From: Choanephora cucurbitarum | Taxonomy: Eukaryota; Mucoromycota; Mucoromycetes; Mucorales; Choanephoraceae | Assembly (NCBI GenBank): GCA_025331435.1 | Contig: JAIWNI010000025.1 | Coordinates: forward strand, 186,001-250,000 | Direction: 5' to 3' | Length of the DNA: 64,000 nt | Shown: one piece after another, positions 1 through 12,534 of the stretch | Position numbering within the stretch: the first letter of the stretch is position 1 | Layout of the letters: each line of letters opens with the position of its first letter | Notes under the pieces: generated by a model | Told to the model about the DNA's origin: nothing | Seen by the model: only the letters and a program-made list of their open reading frames with translations | Databases searched by the model: none | Translations under genes and position numbers: made by a program

Positions 1-963
1 CATCCATGCACTCTTGTTCCAGTAGTAATGGTGGAAGCCAAGTTCAGAGGCTATGTAGTATATTTAGTGGGATGTAACTTGGAATCGCTGCTCTTATGTT
101 GATAACATACCATCTTTTCCCTTGAAGCAGAGGGGCTTTTCAGCCGTACCAATAATCAATGGCTCTTCTTTCTTTGAGCCGTCGGCATTGCACATGAAGC
201 CGATGGTAAGTCTGGTCTTATCGACCTTACCACCAGCTACATCTTTGGTGGAGATGGTTTTTTGAGGTGCTTGACGGTAAAAAAGACCAGTCTCGTCGAA
301 ATTGTATATATCTCTTCTGTCATAGCAAGCAAGCTTTGCCTTGATCTCCTCGACCTTGAGTAGAACGACTGGGCTGGACATGTCTACTGAGCCAGCCTCA
401 CCATTCATAAGGCGGCACCTTAAGTCATTGCGCTTAAGGAAGTTGTCAAACCAGCCTTGAGAGAAGACAGGCTTCTCCTTGCCATCTAACAACTCAGGAT
501 TTAAACGACACAGAAACTCAGCTTCATGGCGAAGAGAATGGGAGTTGATTCCAAAAGACGCATTCTCCATTGTCTTCACAAACTTGAGAAGCTCTTCCTC
601 AAGCTTGGGGAATTCTGCTCCCTTGTTGCTGAAGCTGTCGAGCTTTGAACCATCGATTTCTTTCAATTCTGAGTATTTTCTCAAAATAATACTGATGGTT
701 GGCTGACTAGGCTCCTTAGACAGCTGGAACTCTTCCTTGGCCCAAGTACAAAGCTCAGCTTGATTGAGTGAAGGCTTGATCAAAAAATAACGTTCGCAAA
801 TCTTGAGCTTTTCTTCATTAGTGAAGCGAACTCTTTCTACCCGTTGAGATCCAGTGGCATTGTTAGATTGACTTCTAACTGCAAGGGCACGAGCACGGTT
901 GAGAGTAATTCTCGAGGGACGAATACTCTTGGAGGTTGATTTTTTAGAAAGGTTGTAGGTCAT
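1..963 (-). CDS. pogo/Tigger-like transposase, CENP-B-type HTH plus DDE domain, 3' end off window
   Basis: This is an N-terminal and central part of a transposase that binds transposon ends through a CENP-B/Psq-type helix-turn-helix and cuts DNA with a DDE catalytic core. Residues about 45-180 look like the paired HTH region. The block YNFDETGLFYR near residue 220 is the typical first catalytic aspartate motif of pogo and jerky proteins. Read straight through, the frame meets a stop at 94. However, a 60-base intron (110 down to 51, GTATGT...TAG) restores the frame and gives SELGFHHYYWNKSAWM, which fits the next conserved transposase block. Exon 1 is 111-963; exon 2 starts at 50 and leaves the window. 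No break is visible in the part present. Whether the full copy is intact cannot be judged. Confidence 0.82.
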
Positions 964-1150
964 AATGAATGATGGGTAATAAGGAGGTGTTTATTATTAT
1001 ATCGCGAACACATTATAAGTGTCAAAGTATAAAGAAGTAGTGCATAGTTTCCTTATTTGGAAAGCGACTGCTGTTGAGTTTAAAATATTACTATTATGTA
1101 ATATTACTAAATCAAATATTTGATATAGTAATATGATTTTGAAAATTTTA

Positions 1151-1177
1151 TTATATTACTAAATCGAGGTTCGACTG
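1151..1177 (-). repeat. terminal inverted repeat of the pogo-like element
   Basis: The minus strand reads CAGTCGAACCTCGATTTAGT followed by AATATAA. The CAGT start, the following AACCTCG and the flanking TA are typical of Tigger/pogo ends. Inward of it, 1086-1150 is very AT-rich with short self-complementary stretches (repeated AATATT and TTACTAAATC), perhaps subterminal transposase-binding repeats. Confidence 0.7.
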
Positions 1178-1179
1178 TA

Positions 1180-1345
1180 TGATAACACTGATGACTATGA
1201 TGATACTGATGAGGATGATAATATTGATGACTATGATAATACTGACAATGAGACTTTTGATAATAACGGCACTGATGAGTATGATAATACTGATAGTAGT
1301 GCTGATTCAAAAGTGGTACCTTTTAAATTGGATGTTTTTTTTTTC
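1180..1345 (+). repeat. degenerate acidic-codon repeat tract
   Basis: Just outside the transposon end, the plus strand carries imperfect repeats of GATGA(C/T)TATGATAATACT. In one frame this reads as Asp/Asn/Thr/Glu-rich protein (pattern DDYDNTD). It could be a low-complexity coding remnant or simple-sequence DNA. A stop follows near 1362 and no start or domain is visible, so I do not call a gene. Confidence 0.4.
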
Positions 1346-1949
1346 CTTGATGTCTATACTTGAGTAATTTGACATTTGTAGGATGATGCTGGCAATTCGT
1401 AGTTTAGGCTCTATGCTTTGCAGCTATTATGATGAGCTCAGTATTGATAAATTATAAAATCATGTTGTCAAAAAGCTGTGGTGGTCAGATTGCTTGAGTG
1501 AGATGACTGATTCTATCACAGCCTTAAATATGGGATGAGTACCTTAAGTTTTGAAGGGAACGATTTCAGCTTGTATATTAGCCTGAGCGTCAGCTTAAAC
1601 ACCCAGCTTGAATAAAAACACGGCTATGTATTATTCGTATAAGAAGTGTTTTCAATGTGAATTGCGACAGACGAGTTAAAAAAATTTGAGTTCTTCGAAT
1701 GCCAAAAAAAAAGTTGTTGATCAATTGTTTTGAAATAGATCTGCAAAAAATGATTGTGAAAAATGTGAGTAGTTCAAGAATAAAAAGACAAGTGAGTACT
1801 ATGATCATCCTTTTATTCTGATAAAGAGGATAAGTTTTTTCTCTAAACAATTTACAGCAACTATTTATACAAAATGATTTGAGATTGGTTTATCCGAGTA
1901 TTTAAGCTGAGAGTAGAAACGGTTGTTGATGAGCAAGCTTTAACACTGG

Positions 1950-2090
1950 TTAACCCAGAGGGGAGTGAGTTCATTTTCTCCCGTCATTTCCTCCCGAGGG
2001 AGCGAGTTGAGGGGAGTAAAGTGTCGATTTCCTCCCGAGGGAGTGAGTTCATGGGAGTAAAACGTCGATTTACTCCCCTCTGAGTTAATC
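1950..2090. repeat. inverted-repeat structure with internal tandem palindromic units
   Basis: The arms TTAACCCAGAGGGGAGT (about 1951-1967) and ACTCCCCTCTGAGTTAA (about 2072-2088) are near-perfect inverted repeats. Between them lie two tandem copies of a unit of about 45 bases, each holding the palindrome CTCCCGAGGGAG followed by GGGAGTAAA and GTCGATTT. The whole can fold into a long hairpin and could be a tiny non-autonomous element. The rest of 1346-2557 holds nothing I recognise. Confidence 0.5.
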
Positions 2091-2557
2091 GATGTAAAGA
2101 CTTGCTCTTGTTATAATAAGACAATTGTTATTGATGTCTGACTAGTTTGGAAATGACCCAAGGGAGTGATTGGCTCAATCCTGAAGTTGATCTCAGCTGT
2201 CATTTGTATTTAGGATATACAATTTATCTGATTGACACTCAGTCTGAGTCTGAGTAGTTACCTCTTGCATTTCAGGGTGAACCCCTTAGTCTTTACTTAA
2301 CTAGAGTAATTAATTTCAATATCAAGAGTCTAATTCGAATAAATCCCAGCATTTCGGTTTCTTTACTGTTATAATTGACGGTCATATCAAGTTGAATGCT
2401 TTATATAACAAGTTAAGTTTAAGAACTTTGCAAAGGTCAGGTCATTAAATTGCAGCTTGCTTGAATTTGAGCGATCAAACATTAGTTTCTTATTCTATCA
2501 TTTTATGTTACGAAAAAAAAAGGCAAAATCGATAGTAAAATGCTGAAAGTAATCTCT

Positions 2558-3775
2558 TCAAAGCTTTTCTTTAATCAGTCGGTGCTTGCGTTGATGCCAT
2601 CGAACAACTTCTTCATATATTGTCCAAGAGATAGCCGAATTTAGCGGTTTACGGATTAAACGCACACTAATGCCATCAAAGAATCCCAACAATCCTTCTT
2701 CTTTATAAACCTTTTTGGCTGACTGTATCATATTTCGATAAAACATTGGTTTCAACTGCATACGTGTCTTGAGCATATCAAATGGTTGTGTTGTACAGGT
2801 GGCTGCCATCCCCGCCACAACACCAGAGCTCATATTAATTATTATGTTGGCAACAGGTATATGATTGGTCGTAGTATATCCGTTTGCCCATGTTTTGCAT
2901 CCTTCGTAGAAGAAGAGATAGATACCAGCAAAAGGTGCATCTCTAATAAATGTAGCACCATAACCGGCAAACAAACCTTTTTTTTGGTCGCAATAAAAAG
3001 GGTTCAAAAGATTTGCTTTGATTTTTCAATAAACTTACCTCTCAACCCATCCGTTTTTATAATAGATTTAAATGCCTGGCTCAAGCTAGAATAATTGTAG
3101 AAATTACTCTGTATGCATAATATGAGAATAAGGATATATAGTATTTTGTTTAACCAATAATAAGTATTACCTCATATCTCACTTTGACTACAGTAATAGG
3201 CATCATGATATAGCCTACTGCTCCTCTAGCTGCTGATCCTGATACTAAGTTTTCCCATCGTCGATAATCCGCAGTATTTGGGATTGATTTGTTTAGTATA
3301 GGTTGCCAACTTCTCCCTGTCCTTGTTAGCACCTCACGAATTTCGGAAAGTGCGAAGAAATACAGGGCTGAACCTGGAACATTTCTTGATTGTTGTTTGC
3401 TTAAATATTCCTGAAAACAGAATGATCGATACTCAATTGACATACCTCATGATAGTTGGTAAAGTCCCTCTCCATAGGCCGCTGTATCCATTGCTCTGAA
3501 CAATATCTTTTACTGTGGAGTATATGTTGCTATAGAAGAAAACTCCTTTTTAAAGAATAAATTGGGTTCACACTGCTGAAATCATACCTTGTCTTAGGAG
3601 ATACTTTAAGCCCTTTACTTCTGGCTTCTTTCAGGAAAGCAAGGTGATCTTGGCGTTGTTGTTGAAGACGAGTTTTTATTAGGTCGAGAGGCTGAAGAAT
3701 TGTACAAGCAGTCATGCCTGAAATAGCTCCTCCTGCCAAGTGAAGGACTGGGTTCTTTCTTTCTACTTTTGACAT
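2558..3775 (-). CDS. HEM25: mitochondrial glycine carrier, Hem25/SLC25A38-type
   Basis: This is an inner-membrane carrier that brings glycine into mitochondria for the first step of heme synthesis; the family also influences isoprenoid and CoQ levels in yeast. Five exons on the minus strand: 3775-3588, 3529-3446, 3384-3171, 3108-3039, 2976-2558. They join in frame to 324 residues, the usual length. Three carrier repeats are visible, with PLDLIKTR in repeat 1, MPITVVKVRYE in repeat 2 and QPFDMLKTR in repeat 3. The stretches LPTIMRNVPGSALYFF and RDAPFAGIYLFFYEG are characteristic of this subfamily. The start at 3775 gives MSKVERKNPVLHLAGGA; an in-frame upstream start would only add a poly-Phe leader from a poly-T tract. 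It is divergent from TOR, with 0.68 kb between the starts. Confidence 0.9.
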
Positions 3776-4454
3776 ACGAGAAATACTATGAAAGCAAAAA
3801 AAAAAAAAAAGCAAAAAAAAATGCAAACGGAGCTATTAAAAAATCCAGCAACCCTGACAATCCATTACTTTCCAGAATTAACTATGCAGTTTTCTCTTCT
3901 AGCTGAGATTATAGAAAAAAAAAAGAGCTGTATCACATAACGAGTAGGTTTGGGATAAAATGGTCAAGGTTTTTACTGTTGCCTTAAATTACATAAACGT
4001 TGTTTGTTTAATGTTGCTAAAAAGCACTATGCCTGCTTTATAACGGCAGTGTATTCCTTGAATGAAAAGATTTGTTCGAAAGAAAAAATGCAGTACTGGG
4101 ACTGTCAGGATGCACACTTTGTCTAATACTTGCTTAGGCACCTTGTCTTCGTTTAATTTCCTAACAACAATTTCTTTTTTTTTTGGGAGGAACCTCAACT
4201 TTGAATACCCGCTTGGGAAATAACTCTATCTTACTGAATTTTATAAGTTTTTTTTTCTTACTTGTAATTAGTGTCATAACCTCTATCGGCATACTCCCTT
4301 CTCCTCTCTTTTTGTTTGTCTTCCAAGCCGTAGCATATACAGGCAGTCTTGCTTTTTACAATAGCTTTGTTAGCCGGATTGAATTACTTTGATCTTCCAT
4401 CGAGCTTTCACAAAAGAAAATAATAATCTTGTATTGTAACAAGATTCAAAAGAA

Positions 4455-7400
4455 ATGGCAATGGTCGCTATGCTCAATTCTCAAGAAAATTTAAATCGAA
4501 TCTTTAGCGAGTTAAAGTCAAAGTATGTTATGAGGGAACTAGAGAGGGAAATACAGAGAAAGGGGTCTGACTTGTCTTTTAACCTTATAGACACGAAGAT
4601 AGACGTATTAAAGCTGCAGATGAACTACGTGAAACAGTATGTTTTGTTATTGATTTAAAATATCAATATTTAACTTGATATATTAGGCAACAACAGCATC
4701 GAGAGAACTATCAGAGGAGAGCCTCGTGAGATTTACAAATGATATCAACAAACGCTTTTTTGAATGGACTCATGGCAATGATAACAACGAAAAACTGGGT
4801 GCCATTATTGGTATAGGTAAGAATTGATTTCTTCGGTCGATACGTATATAAGCAAGCTAAAAGCATTCATAGATCGCTTGATTGGCCTAGAGCCCGAAAG
4901 TAACGCCAACCGTTTTCACAATTATCTTCAGCATATGCTCCCTCATCACGATCAGCAAATTATGGTACCAGCAGCAAAAGCATTAGGCCGTTTGGCTGTT
5001 AGCTCTTCTACACTCACAGCTGATTTAGTGGACACACAAGTGGAGCATGCATTAGAGTGGCTACAAGCAGATCGCAGTCGACTTGCTGCTGTTTTGGTCT
5101 TGAGAGAATTAGCTGTCAATACACCTACTTTAATATATGCATATGTTCCTCGCATTTTGGATCTCATCTGGGTTGCTCTTCGTGATTCAAGAAATGTGAT
5201 TCGAGAATATGCTGCTGACTGTCTATCGCAATGTCTCAAAATTATTCAACAACGAGAAACGCCGATGCGGAAGACATGGTATTCTCGCATTTGGGAAGAA
5301 GTGAATCGTGGCTTGCGTATGAACAGTGTTGAGGCTACTCATGGTAGCTTGCTGGCTATGAGAGAATTACTGTTGCATGCGGGCATGGTATGTTTTGCTC
5401 GACTATTCTCTCTCTCTTGTCGTAATTGACTGATGTTTTCTATTTAGTTTATGACAGATATGTACAAAGAAGTATGTGGGATCACACTTCATTTAAAAGA
5501 CTCTCGTGATGCTTTAATAAGGAAAACGGTTGTTTCTATTATTCCAACACTGGCTTCTTATGACCCTGCTACATTTTCTGAACTCTATTTACGCAAATCC
5601 ATGCCCCACTTATTGAATTTGCTTAGAAAAAGCAATGAGAAGCGGGATGGTAGGTGTTTATATTTTTTTATTATAATTAAATTTATTGAAATCTCACTTT
5701 CTTTTCTATTTAGCTTTTATTGCTATTGGTCAAGTAGCTATCCAAGTGAAAAGTAACATGAGTCCTTACTTAGAAGCTGTATTAAATTGCATTAAAGAGA
5801 CTTTGTCTATTAGAGGGTAAGTGACTAAGACTTGTCAAGAAAGAGACATATTGCTTATATAACTTTCTATAGACGTCAGAGAAAAGAAATTGAGATGGCT
5901 ACATTTACTTGTATCAGCATGTTGGCTACTGCTGTGGGTCAAGCTTTGACTAAACACTTGCATGATTTACTGGATCTTATGTTCAACTGTGGGCTATCAG
6001 AGCCTCTTGTAACTGCACTTAGTAATATCACAGATCGTATCAAACCTTTGGCACCTGTCATACAAGGTATTTATGCTTGTTTGCATTTCGTCCTTTCTTT
6101 TTTTTTTGAAAGGAGAAATGGAAAAAAAATATGTGTGGGTACAAAATCTAACTAAACTTAAAATATAACAATAGAGCGCTTGTTAAACGTCATATCAATA
6201 ACATTAAGTGGTCAGCCATATAAACAGCCAGGTGCGCCTACAAGTCGAAACTTGATGCAGACAGTGGAACGGTCTCTTCGTGAAAACGGTGTGGTAGACG
6301 GAAAGGACAATGAAACAATTGTACTGGCTCTTACAACTCTGGGCTCATTTGATTTTTCAAATCATGTGCTGAATGAGTTTGTTCGAGATTGTCTAGTGAA
6401 TTATTTAGATGACGACCTTCCAGAAATAAGAAAAGCTGCTGCTGTGACTTGCTGTCAGCTATTTGTTAGGGATCCCATATGTAATCAAACAAGCGCACAT
6501 GCGATTAAGGTGGTGGGTGAAGTGCTAGAGAAGCTACTGACCGTGGGCATTGCTGATCCAGATCCAGTCATTCGTGAAACGGTCTTGTCTTCATTGGATG
6601 TTAGATTTGACCGTCACTTAGCGCAAGCAGATAATGTACGATCTTTGTTTATTGCGCTAAATGACGAAGTATTTGCTATTCGAGAAATAGCTATTACTAT
6701 CATTGGCCGATTAACGACTTTTAATCCAGCTTATGTGATGCCTTCGCTTCGAAAGACTTTAATCCAGCTCTTGACCGAACTAGAATATTCAGTTATCAGC
6801 AGACAAAAAGAAGAATCCGCTCGCCTTGTTTCTCTTTTAGTCAGAGCAGCACAACGTTTGACAAAACCGTATATTGAGCCTATCCTTAAGGTACTTTTAC
6901 CAAAGGCTCGAGATACATCTACAGGAGTTGTGTCAGCTGTCTTGGGCGCTTTAGGTGAATTAGCTGCAGTTAGTGGGGAGGATATGGCACCTCATCTCGA
7001 TGAGCTTATGCCTTTAATTATGGAAACATTGCAAGATCAGAGTTCAAGTGCTAAGCGAGATGCAGCTCTCAAAACACTTGGTCAGCTAGCAAGCAATACT
7101 GGCTTTGTCATTGAGCCTTATACTAAATATCCTGCTCTGCTTAACATTCTAATCAATATCATGAAAACAGAACAAAACCCAACTATTAGAAGAGAAACAG
7201 TCAAATTGATGGGTATTTTGGGTGCTTTGGATCCTTACAAACACAAGATGAATGCCATAGGCAATGCAAGTGAAGAATTGGCTGATCCAAAACTTGCTAG
7301 CAATGATGTTACGTTACTCATGATGGGTGTTGGTCCATCTTCTGAGGATTATTATCCTCAAGTAGTCATGCATTCGCTTATGAAGATTCTTAGAGATCCA

Positions 7401-10400
7401 TCTCTTAGTACACACCATTATGCTGTCATTGATGCTATTATGTTTATCTTCAAGACGTTAGGCTTAAAGGTAGTTCAGTTTTTGCCTTTAGTCATCCCGG
7501 GATTCCTTCAATTGATGCGATCTTCTACTTCTGGTATGCTTGAGCTATATTTCCATAAGCTGGGTGATTTGGTTTCTATTGTCAAACAACATATCCGTAA
7601 CTACCTTAAAGACATTTTCGAGCTAATTGACGATTATTGGACACCTGTCTCGTCTATTCAAATCACCATTATCTCACTCATCGAGGCTATTGCTAAAGCA
7701 CTCGATGGCGAATTGAAGGTCTACTTGCCTCGTTTGTTGCCCCATATGCTTCAAATCTTCGACAATGATCCTTCAGAGAGACGACAGCCTACTATAAAGG
7801 TATTGCATGCCTTTGTTGTTTTTGGTGCTAACATTGAAGAGTATATGCATCTTGTTATTCCTGCCGTCGTGAAGTTTTTCGAAAAGCCAGATGCTCCTGT
7901 TTCCGTACGTCGACAAGCCATATCAACCATCACAGCCTTCTGTAAAAAAGTTAACATGTTTGACTACGCTTCTCGTATCATTCATCCTTTAGCTCGTGTT
8001 TTACCTGTTTTACCTGTTGAAGCACGCAACGCAGCAATGGATCTCTTATGTGCTCTCATTTTTCAACTTGGTACTGATTACACTAAATTTATTCCAGTCA
8101 TCAACAAGGTGCTAACAAGGCATCGGATAACACATGCCAACTACGAGTTGCTCGTAAGCAAGTTATTAAAGGGTGAAAACCTTCCTCAGGAACTTGGAAA
8201 GGCATTGGATGATAGGTAAGTTTATATTTGCATGTATAATGAGAGTTGATTTATGCTAATTCGAATGAACTTTCTACTTTGTTTATAAGCGAAACGAAAG
8301 GCGACGAGACACCTTCTGTTGATCAAAGTGCAGCAAAGAAACAACCTGTAAATCAACAGCACTTGAAGAAGGCTTGGGAGGCATCTCAACGATCAACTAA
8401 GGAAGATTGGATGGAATGGATTCGTCGGTTCAGTGTTGAGCTCCTCAAGCAATCGCCTTCTCATGCTCTTCGTGCATGTGTTTTCTTAGCATCTGTTTAT
8501 ACACCTTTAGCAAGAGAACTGTTTAATGCAGCATTTGTATCTTGCTGGAATGAGCTGTATGATCAATATGTTGATGAGCTTGTCAAGTCGTTGGAGGTTG
8601 CACTGAAAGCACCTAACATACCACCTGAAATCATCCAGATATTGCTCCACTTGGCTGAATTTATGGAGCATGACAACAAAATCTTACCTATTGATATTCG
8701 TACACTTGCCATTTATGCTCAAAAATGCCATGCTTATGCTAAGGCACTTCACTACAAGGAAGCAGAATTTCATATTAAGCAGTCATTTGAAGCCGTTGAA
8801 ATGCTCATGTCCATCAACAATCTCCTGCAACAGCCCGATGCAGCTATGGGTATTTTGACTTTTGCACAGGATTCCTTGGGCCTTGAACGCAAAGTATCTT
8901 GGTTTGAAAAACTCCATAGATACCAAGATGCATTAGAAGCTTATGAAGCTCAACAGTTGGAGAACCCAGATTCCATGGAAATTACGTTGGGTCGCATGCG
9001 TTGTTTGCATGCTTTGGGTGAATGGGATCAACTATCCGCGCTGGCGCAAGAAAAATGGATTCATGCCCCTACCGAAAATCGTAAGAGTATGGCGCCATTC
9101 GCTGCAGCTGCAGCTTGGGGTCTAGGTCAATGGGAGCAGATGGAAGAGTACATTGCACTTCTCAAGCCTGAAAGTCCTGATCGCACCTTTTTCCGTGCTA
9201 TCTTGGGCATGCATCGCAATCAGTATGCAGAAGCTGAGAAATTCATCAACAAGACACGCGACCTATTAGATACTGAGTTGACTGCCCTTTTAGGTGAGAG
9301 TTACAATCGAGCTTATGCCACTGTGGTCCGTGTTCAGATGCTTGCTGAATTGGAAGAGATGATTATCTACAAACAATCAACCAATGATGCAGAACGCCAA
9401 AATGCCATTCGCCGCACTTGGGTCAAACGTCTAGAAGGATGTGAACGTAATGTAGAGGTATGGCAGCGTATTTTGCGGGTCCGTACTATGGTTATTTCAC
9501 CTCAAGAGGATATGGAAATGTGGATTAAGTTTGCCAATCTGTGTCGTAAGAGTGGCCGTTTCACATTATCTGAAAAGACGTTGCGCAGTTTGATGGAGGC
9601 AGATGGTGATGGTTCAGTCACACCTCATCCAAAGATTGTGTATGCTCAGCTTAAGCACATGTGGGACTCTGCCTCTATCGCTCCTGCTAGTAGAGCTCCT
9701 GCCATTCGGGGTAGAGCACTCAGTATATTGCGCGAGTTTACTGCACAAAAAACACAAGACCTTGGTTTGAATCCAGATGAAATGGCTGTAAGTATGCCTA
9801 TTGATCCTACCCGTATTACAGAAGATGTTGCAGAGTATACCCGACTATTAAGTCGCTGTTATCTTCGTCAAGGTGAATGGCAGCGTGCACTTTCCTATGA
9901 GTTGACAGAAGAGACTATTCCCGAAATCCTTTGTTCATTCTTACTTGCCACCCGATTTGATCAGAACTGGTATAAAGCATGGCACTCATGGGCTTTAGCC
10001 AATTTTGATATCATCGATTATCATGAACGTCTTCATCCAGATCAGTTACCTCCTCATATATTTAACCATCATATTGTGCCTGCTGTTCAGGGCTTCTTCC
10101 GATCGATTGCTCTGTCTAAAGAAAACTCGCTTCAAGACACACTCCGTTTGCTTACCTTGTGGTTTAAATATGGCTACCAAGCTGAAGTTAGTGCTGCTAT
10201 AGGAGAGGGCTTCAGCACTATTAGTATTGATGTATGGTTGCAGGTTATTCCACAGCTGATTGCTCGTATTCATGCACCCAATGCAACAGTACGTCTTTTG
10301 ATCCATCAGTTGCTAACTGATATTGGACGCGAACATCCTCAAGCGCTTGTTTATTCTCTAACAGTAGCCTCAAAATCCCAAAGTGTACCCAGAAGAAGAG

Positions 10401-12383
10401 CCACGTTTGTGATCATGGATCGTATGCGTATGCACAGTGCTGTCCTTGTCGAGCAAGCTCTCATGGTCTCTCAAGAGCTCATCCGTGTTGCCATTTTGTG
10501 GCACGAAATGTGGCATGAAGGCTTAGAGGAAGCGTCTCGACTTTATTTCGGCGATCGCAATGTAGAAGCTATGTTTGCTACTTTAGAGCCATTACATCAA
10601 ATGTTGGATCGTGGACCAGAAACTATGCGCGAGGAGTCATTTGTACAAGCATTTGGCCGTGATCTACAAGAAGCGCAGGAGTGGTGTCATCGATACCAAG
10701 AGACTCGCGACTTGAACAATTTGAATCAAGCTTGGGAACTTTATTATCAAGTGTTCAGACGCATTGTAAGACAGTTACCTCAACTCACCAGTCTTGAACT
10801 TCAGTACATCTCTCCTCAACTATTAGAAGCACGTAATTTAGAGTTATGTGTTCCTGGTTATTATCGTAGTGGCGAGCCTATTGTACGAATTGCTCGCTTC
10901 AATCCTAGCTTAAGTGTGATTGCTTCCAAGCAACGTCCCAGAAAGCTGACGATTATCGGTAGTGACGGCAAAGATTATATGTATCTGTTGAAGGGCCATG
11001 AAGATCTTCGTCAAGATGAACGTGTGATGCAATTGTTTGGACTCGTCAATACACTGTTGACAAATGATGCAGAGACCTTTAAACGCCATCTCAATATTCA
11101 GCGTTATCCTGTTGTTCCTCTTTCCCCTAATTCTGGTCTAATTGGTTGGGTTACAGAAACTGATACATTACATACACTGATTCGTGACTACAGAGACAGT
11201 CGAAAAATTCTTTTGAATCTTGAGCACCGTCTTATGTTACAGGTAAATCAACTGTTTGATTGTTTGCGACCTTTTCTAATGACCAAGTTGTTTACTAGAT
11301 GGCTCCTGATTATGATAATTTGACTATTATTCAAAAGGTTGAAGTACTTCAATATGCCTTTGAAAAAACCTATGGTCAAGATCTCTACAATGTACTCTGG
11401 TTAAAGAGTCGCAATTCCGAAGCTTGGCTTGATAGACGTACCAATTATACCCGATCCTTAGCTGTGATGTCAATGGTAGGCTACATCCTTGGTTTAGGTG
11501 ATCGCCATCCTTCAAACCTGATGCTTCACCGTGTCACTGGTAAGGTGGTCCATATTGATTTTGGTGATTGTTTTGAAGTAAGTTGATCATGTTCAAAAGA
11601 AACAACCATATTTATTGACTGTCTTCAAAAGGTTGCTATGCATAGAGAAAAATTCCCAGAAAAGATTCCTTTCCGTTTGACACGCATGTTAGTTAAGGCA
11701 ATGGAAGTCAGTGGTATTGAAGGCAATTTCCGTACCACTTGTGAACATGTCATGCGTGTCTTGAGAGATAATAAGGAAAGTTTGATGGCTGTCTTAGAAG
11801 CGTTTGTGTACGATCCATTAATTAACTGGAGATTGCTAAATACACATCAACCTCAAAGTCCAAATCAAAGTAAGCTTATTATTTGCATTTCACAAAGAGT
11901 TTGAATAGGAAGGAATTTGGCTAACATTTTATTAATGTAGACGAACGTATGCGAGGAATCGAAAATATGGCTCATGAAGATGGTCCAGAAGATGGCCATC
12001 GCAATTTCTCAGTGAGTCGAAGATTGAATCGAATTGAAGTAGAAGCTGTAGCCAATGGTAAGAAGAAGATTTCCTTATTTTGTAAACGTATATGCTGAGT
12101 ATAATTTATTTTAACAATTAGAAAACCCCCAAGGTCCTGAACTACTGAATTCTCGTGCTGTTGCTGTTGTAAATAGAGTTTCAAACAAATTGACAGGTCG
12201 TGACTTTAATCCTCGTGTGACATTGGATGTGCCTACACAAGTAGAGAAACTCATCCAGCAAGCTACTTCATTAGAAAACTTATGTCAATGCTATGTCGGT
12301 TGGTAAGTATTTTTCTTTTGCTTTTTTTTGTAGTTATCGATATATTAATTTTTTAAAAAAAAATTAGGTGTGCATTTTGGTAG
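4455..12383 (+). CDS. TOR: TOR serine/threonine kinase (phosphatidylinositol-kinase-related)
   Basis: This is the catalytic core of the TOR complexes, which couple nutrients to growth. Fourteen exons join in frame: 4455-4522, 4591-4636, 4687-4816, 4873-5387, 5448-5649, 5714-5816, 5873-6066, 6175-8215, 8290-11242, 11299-11577, 11632-11869, 11941-12057, 12122-12302, 12368-12383. The product is about 2360 residues. HEAT repeats fill about residues 1-1250 and the FAT domain about 1260-1800. The FRB starts near 1830 ([19 protein letters not shown]). The ATP-binding region lies near 1990. The catalytic loop [11 protein letters not shown] is near 2150 and HIDFGD near 2169. The protein ends with the FATC motif CQCYVGWCAFW, completed by a last exon of only 16 bases. 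The FRB keeps the Ser and the aromatic AWELYYQVF residues that contact rapamycin-FKBP12. The start at 4455 is the first ATG in frame; two early introns make the N-terminus the least certain part. Confidence 0.96.
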
Positions 12384-12534
12384 AGCTATCAACAAATTAC
12401 ATACTTATCATAATAAACAATCAAAACTAAACTCCTTTCTTAATTGAGATGATATGACTTTTTAATGACTAAATAAGGATATTTACGTTGATTACTTTAC
12501 ATGCGAGTCAATGAAAACAATAAATATTGTCTGT

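Larger units (their letters stand above)
1..1177 (-). mobile_element. pogo/Tigger-type DNA transposon, one end only
   Basis: The left part of the window is the 5' half of a pogo/Tigger-like element read on the minus strand. Its outer end is a terminal repeat beginning CAGTCGAACCTCGATTTAG at 1177 and reading leftward. It is directly followed on the plus strand by TA (1178-1179), the usual target duplication of this superfamily. The transposase starts 214 bases inside. The other end lies outside the window, so the element length is unknown. The CENP-B-like protein plus TA-flanked CAG terminus make the assignment firm; the age and activity of the copy are unknown. Confidence 0.8.

Noticed and set aside
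1107..1310. Tyr/His-rich minus-strand ORF over the acidic repeat tract
   Set aside because: It is the antisense reading of a simple GAT-rich repeat.
1590..1850. 86-codon minus-strand ORF with a hydrophobic segment
   Set aside because: The start is an isolated ATG in AT-rich DNA, with no partner exons, no family recognised and no codon bias.
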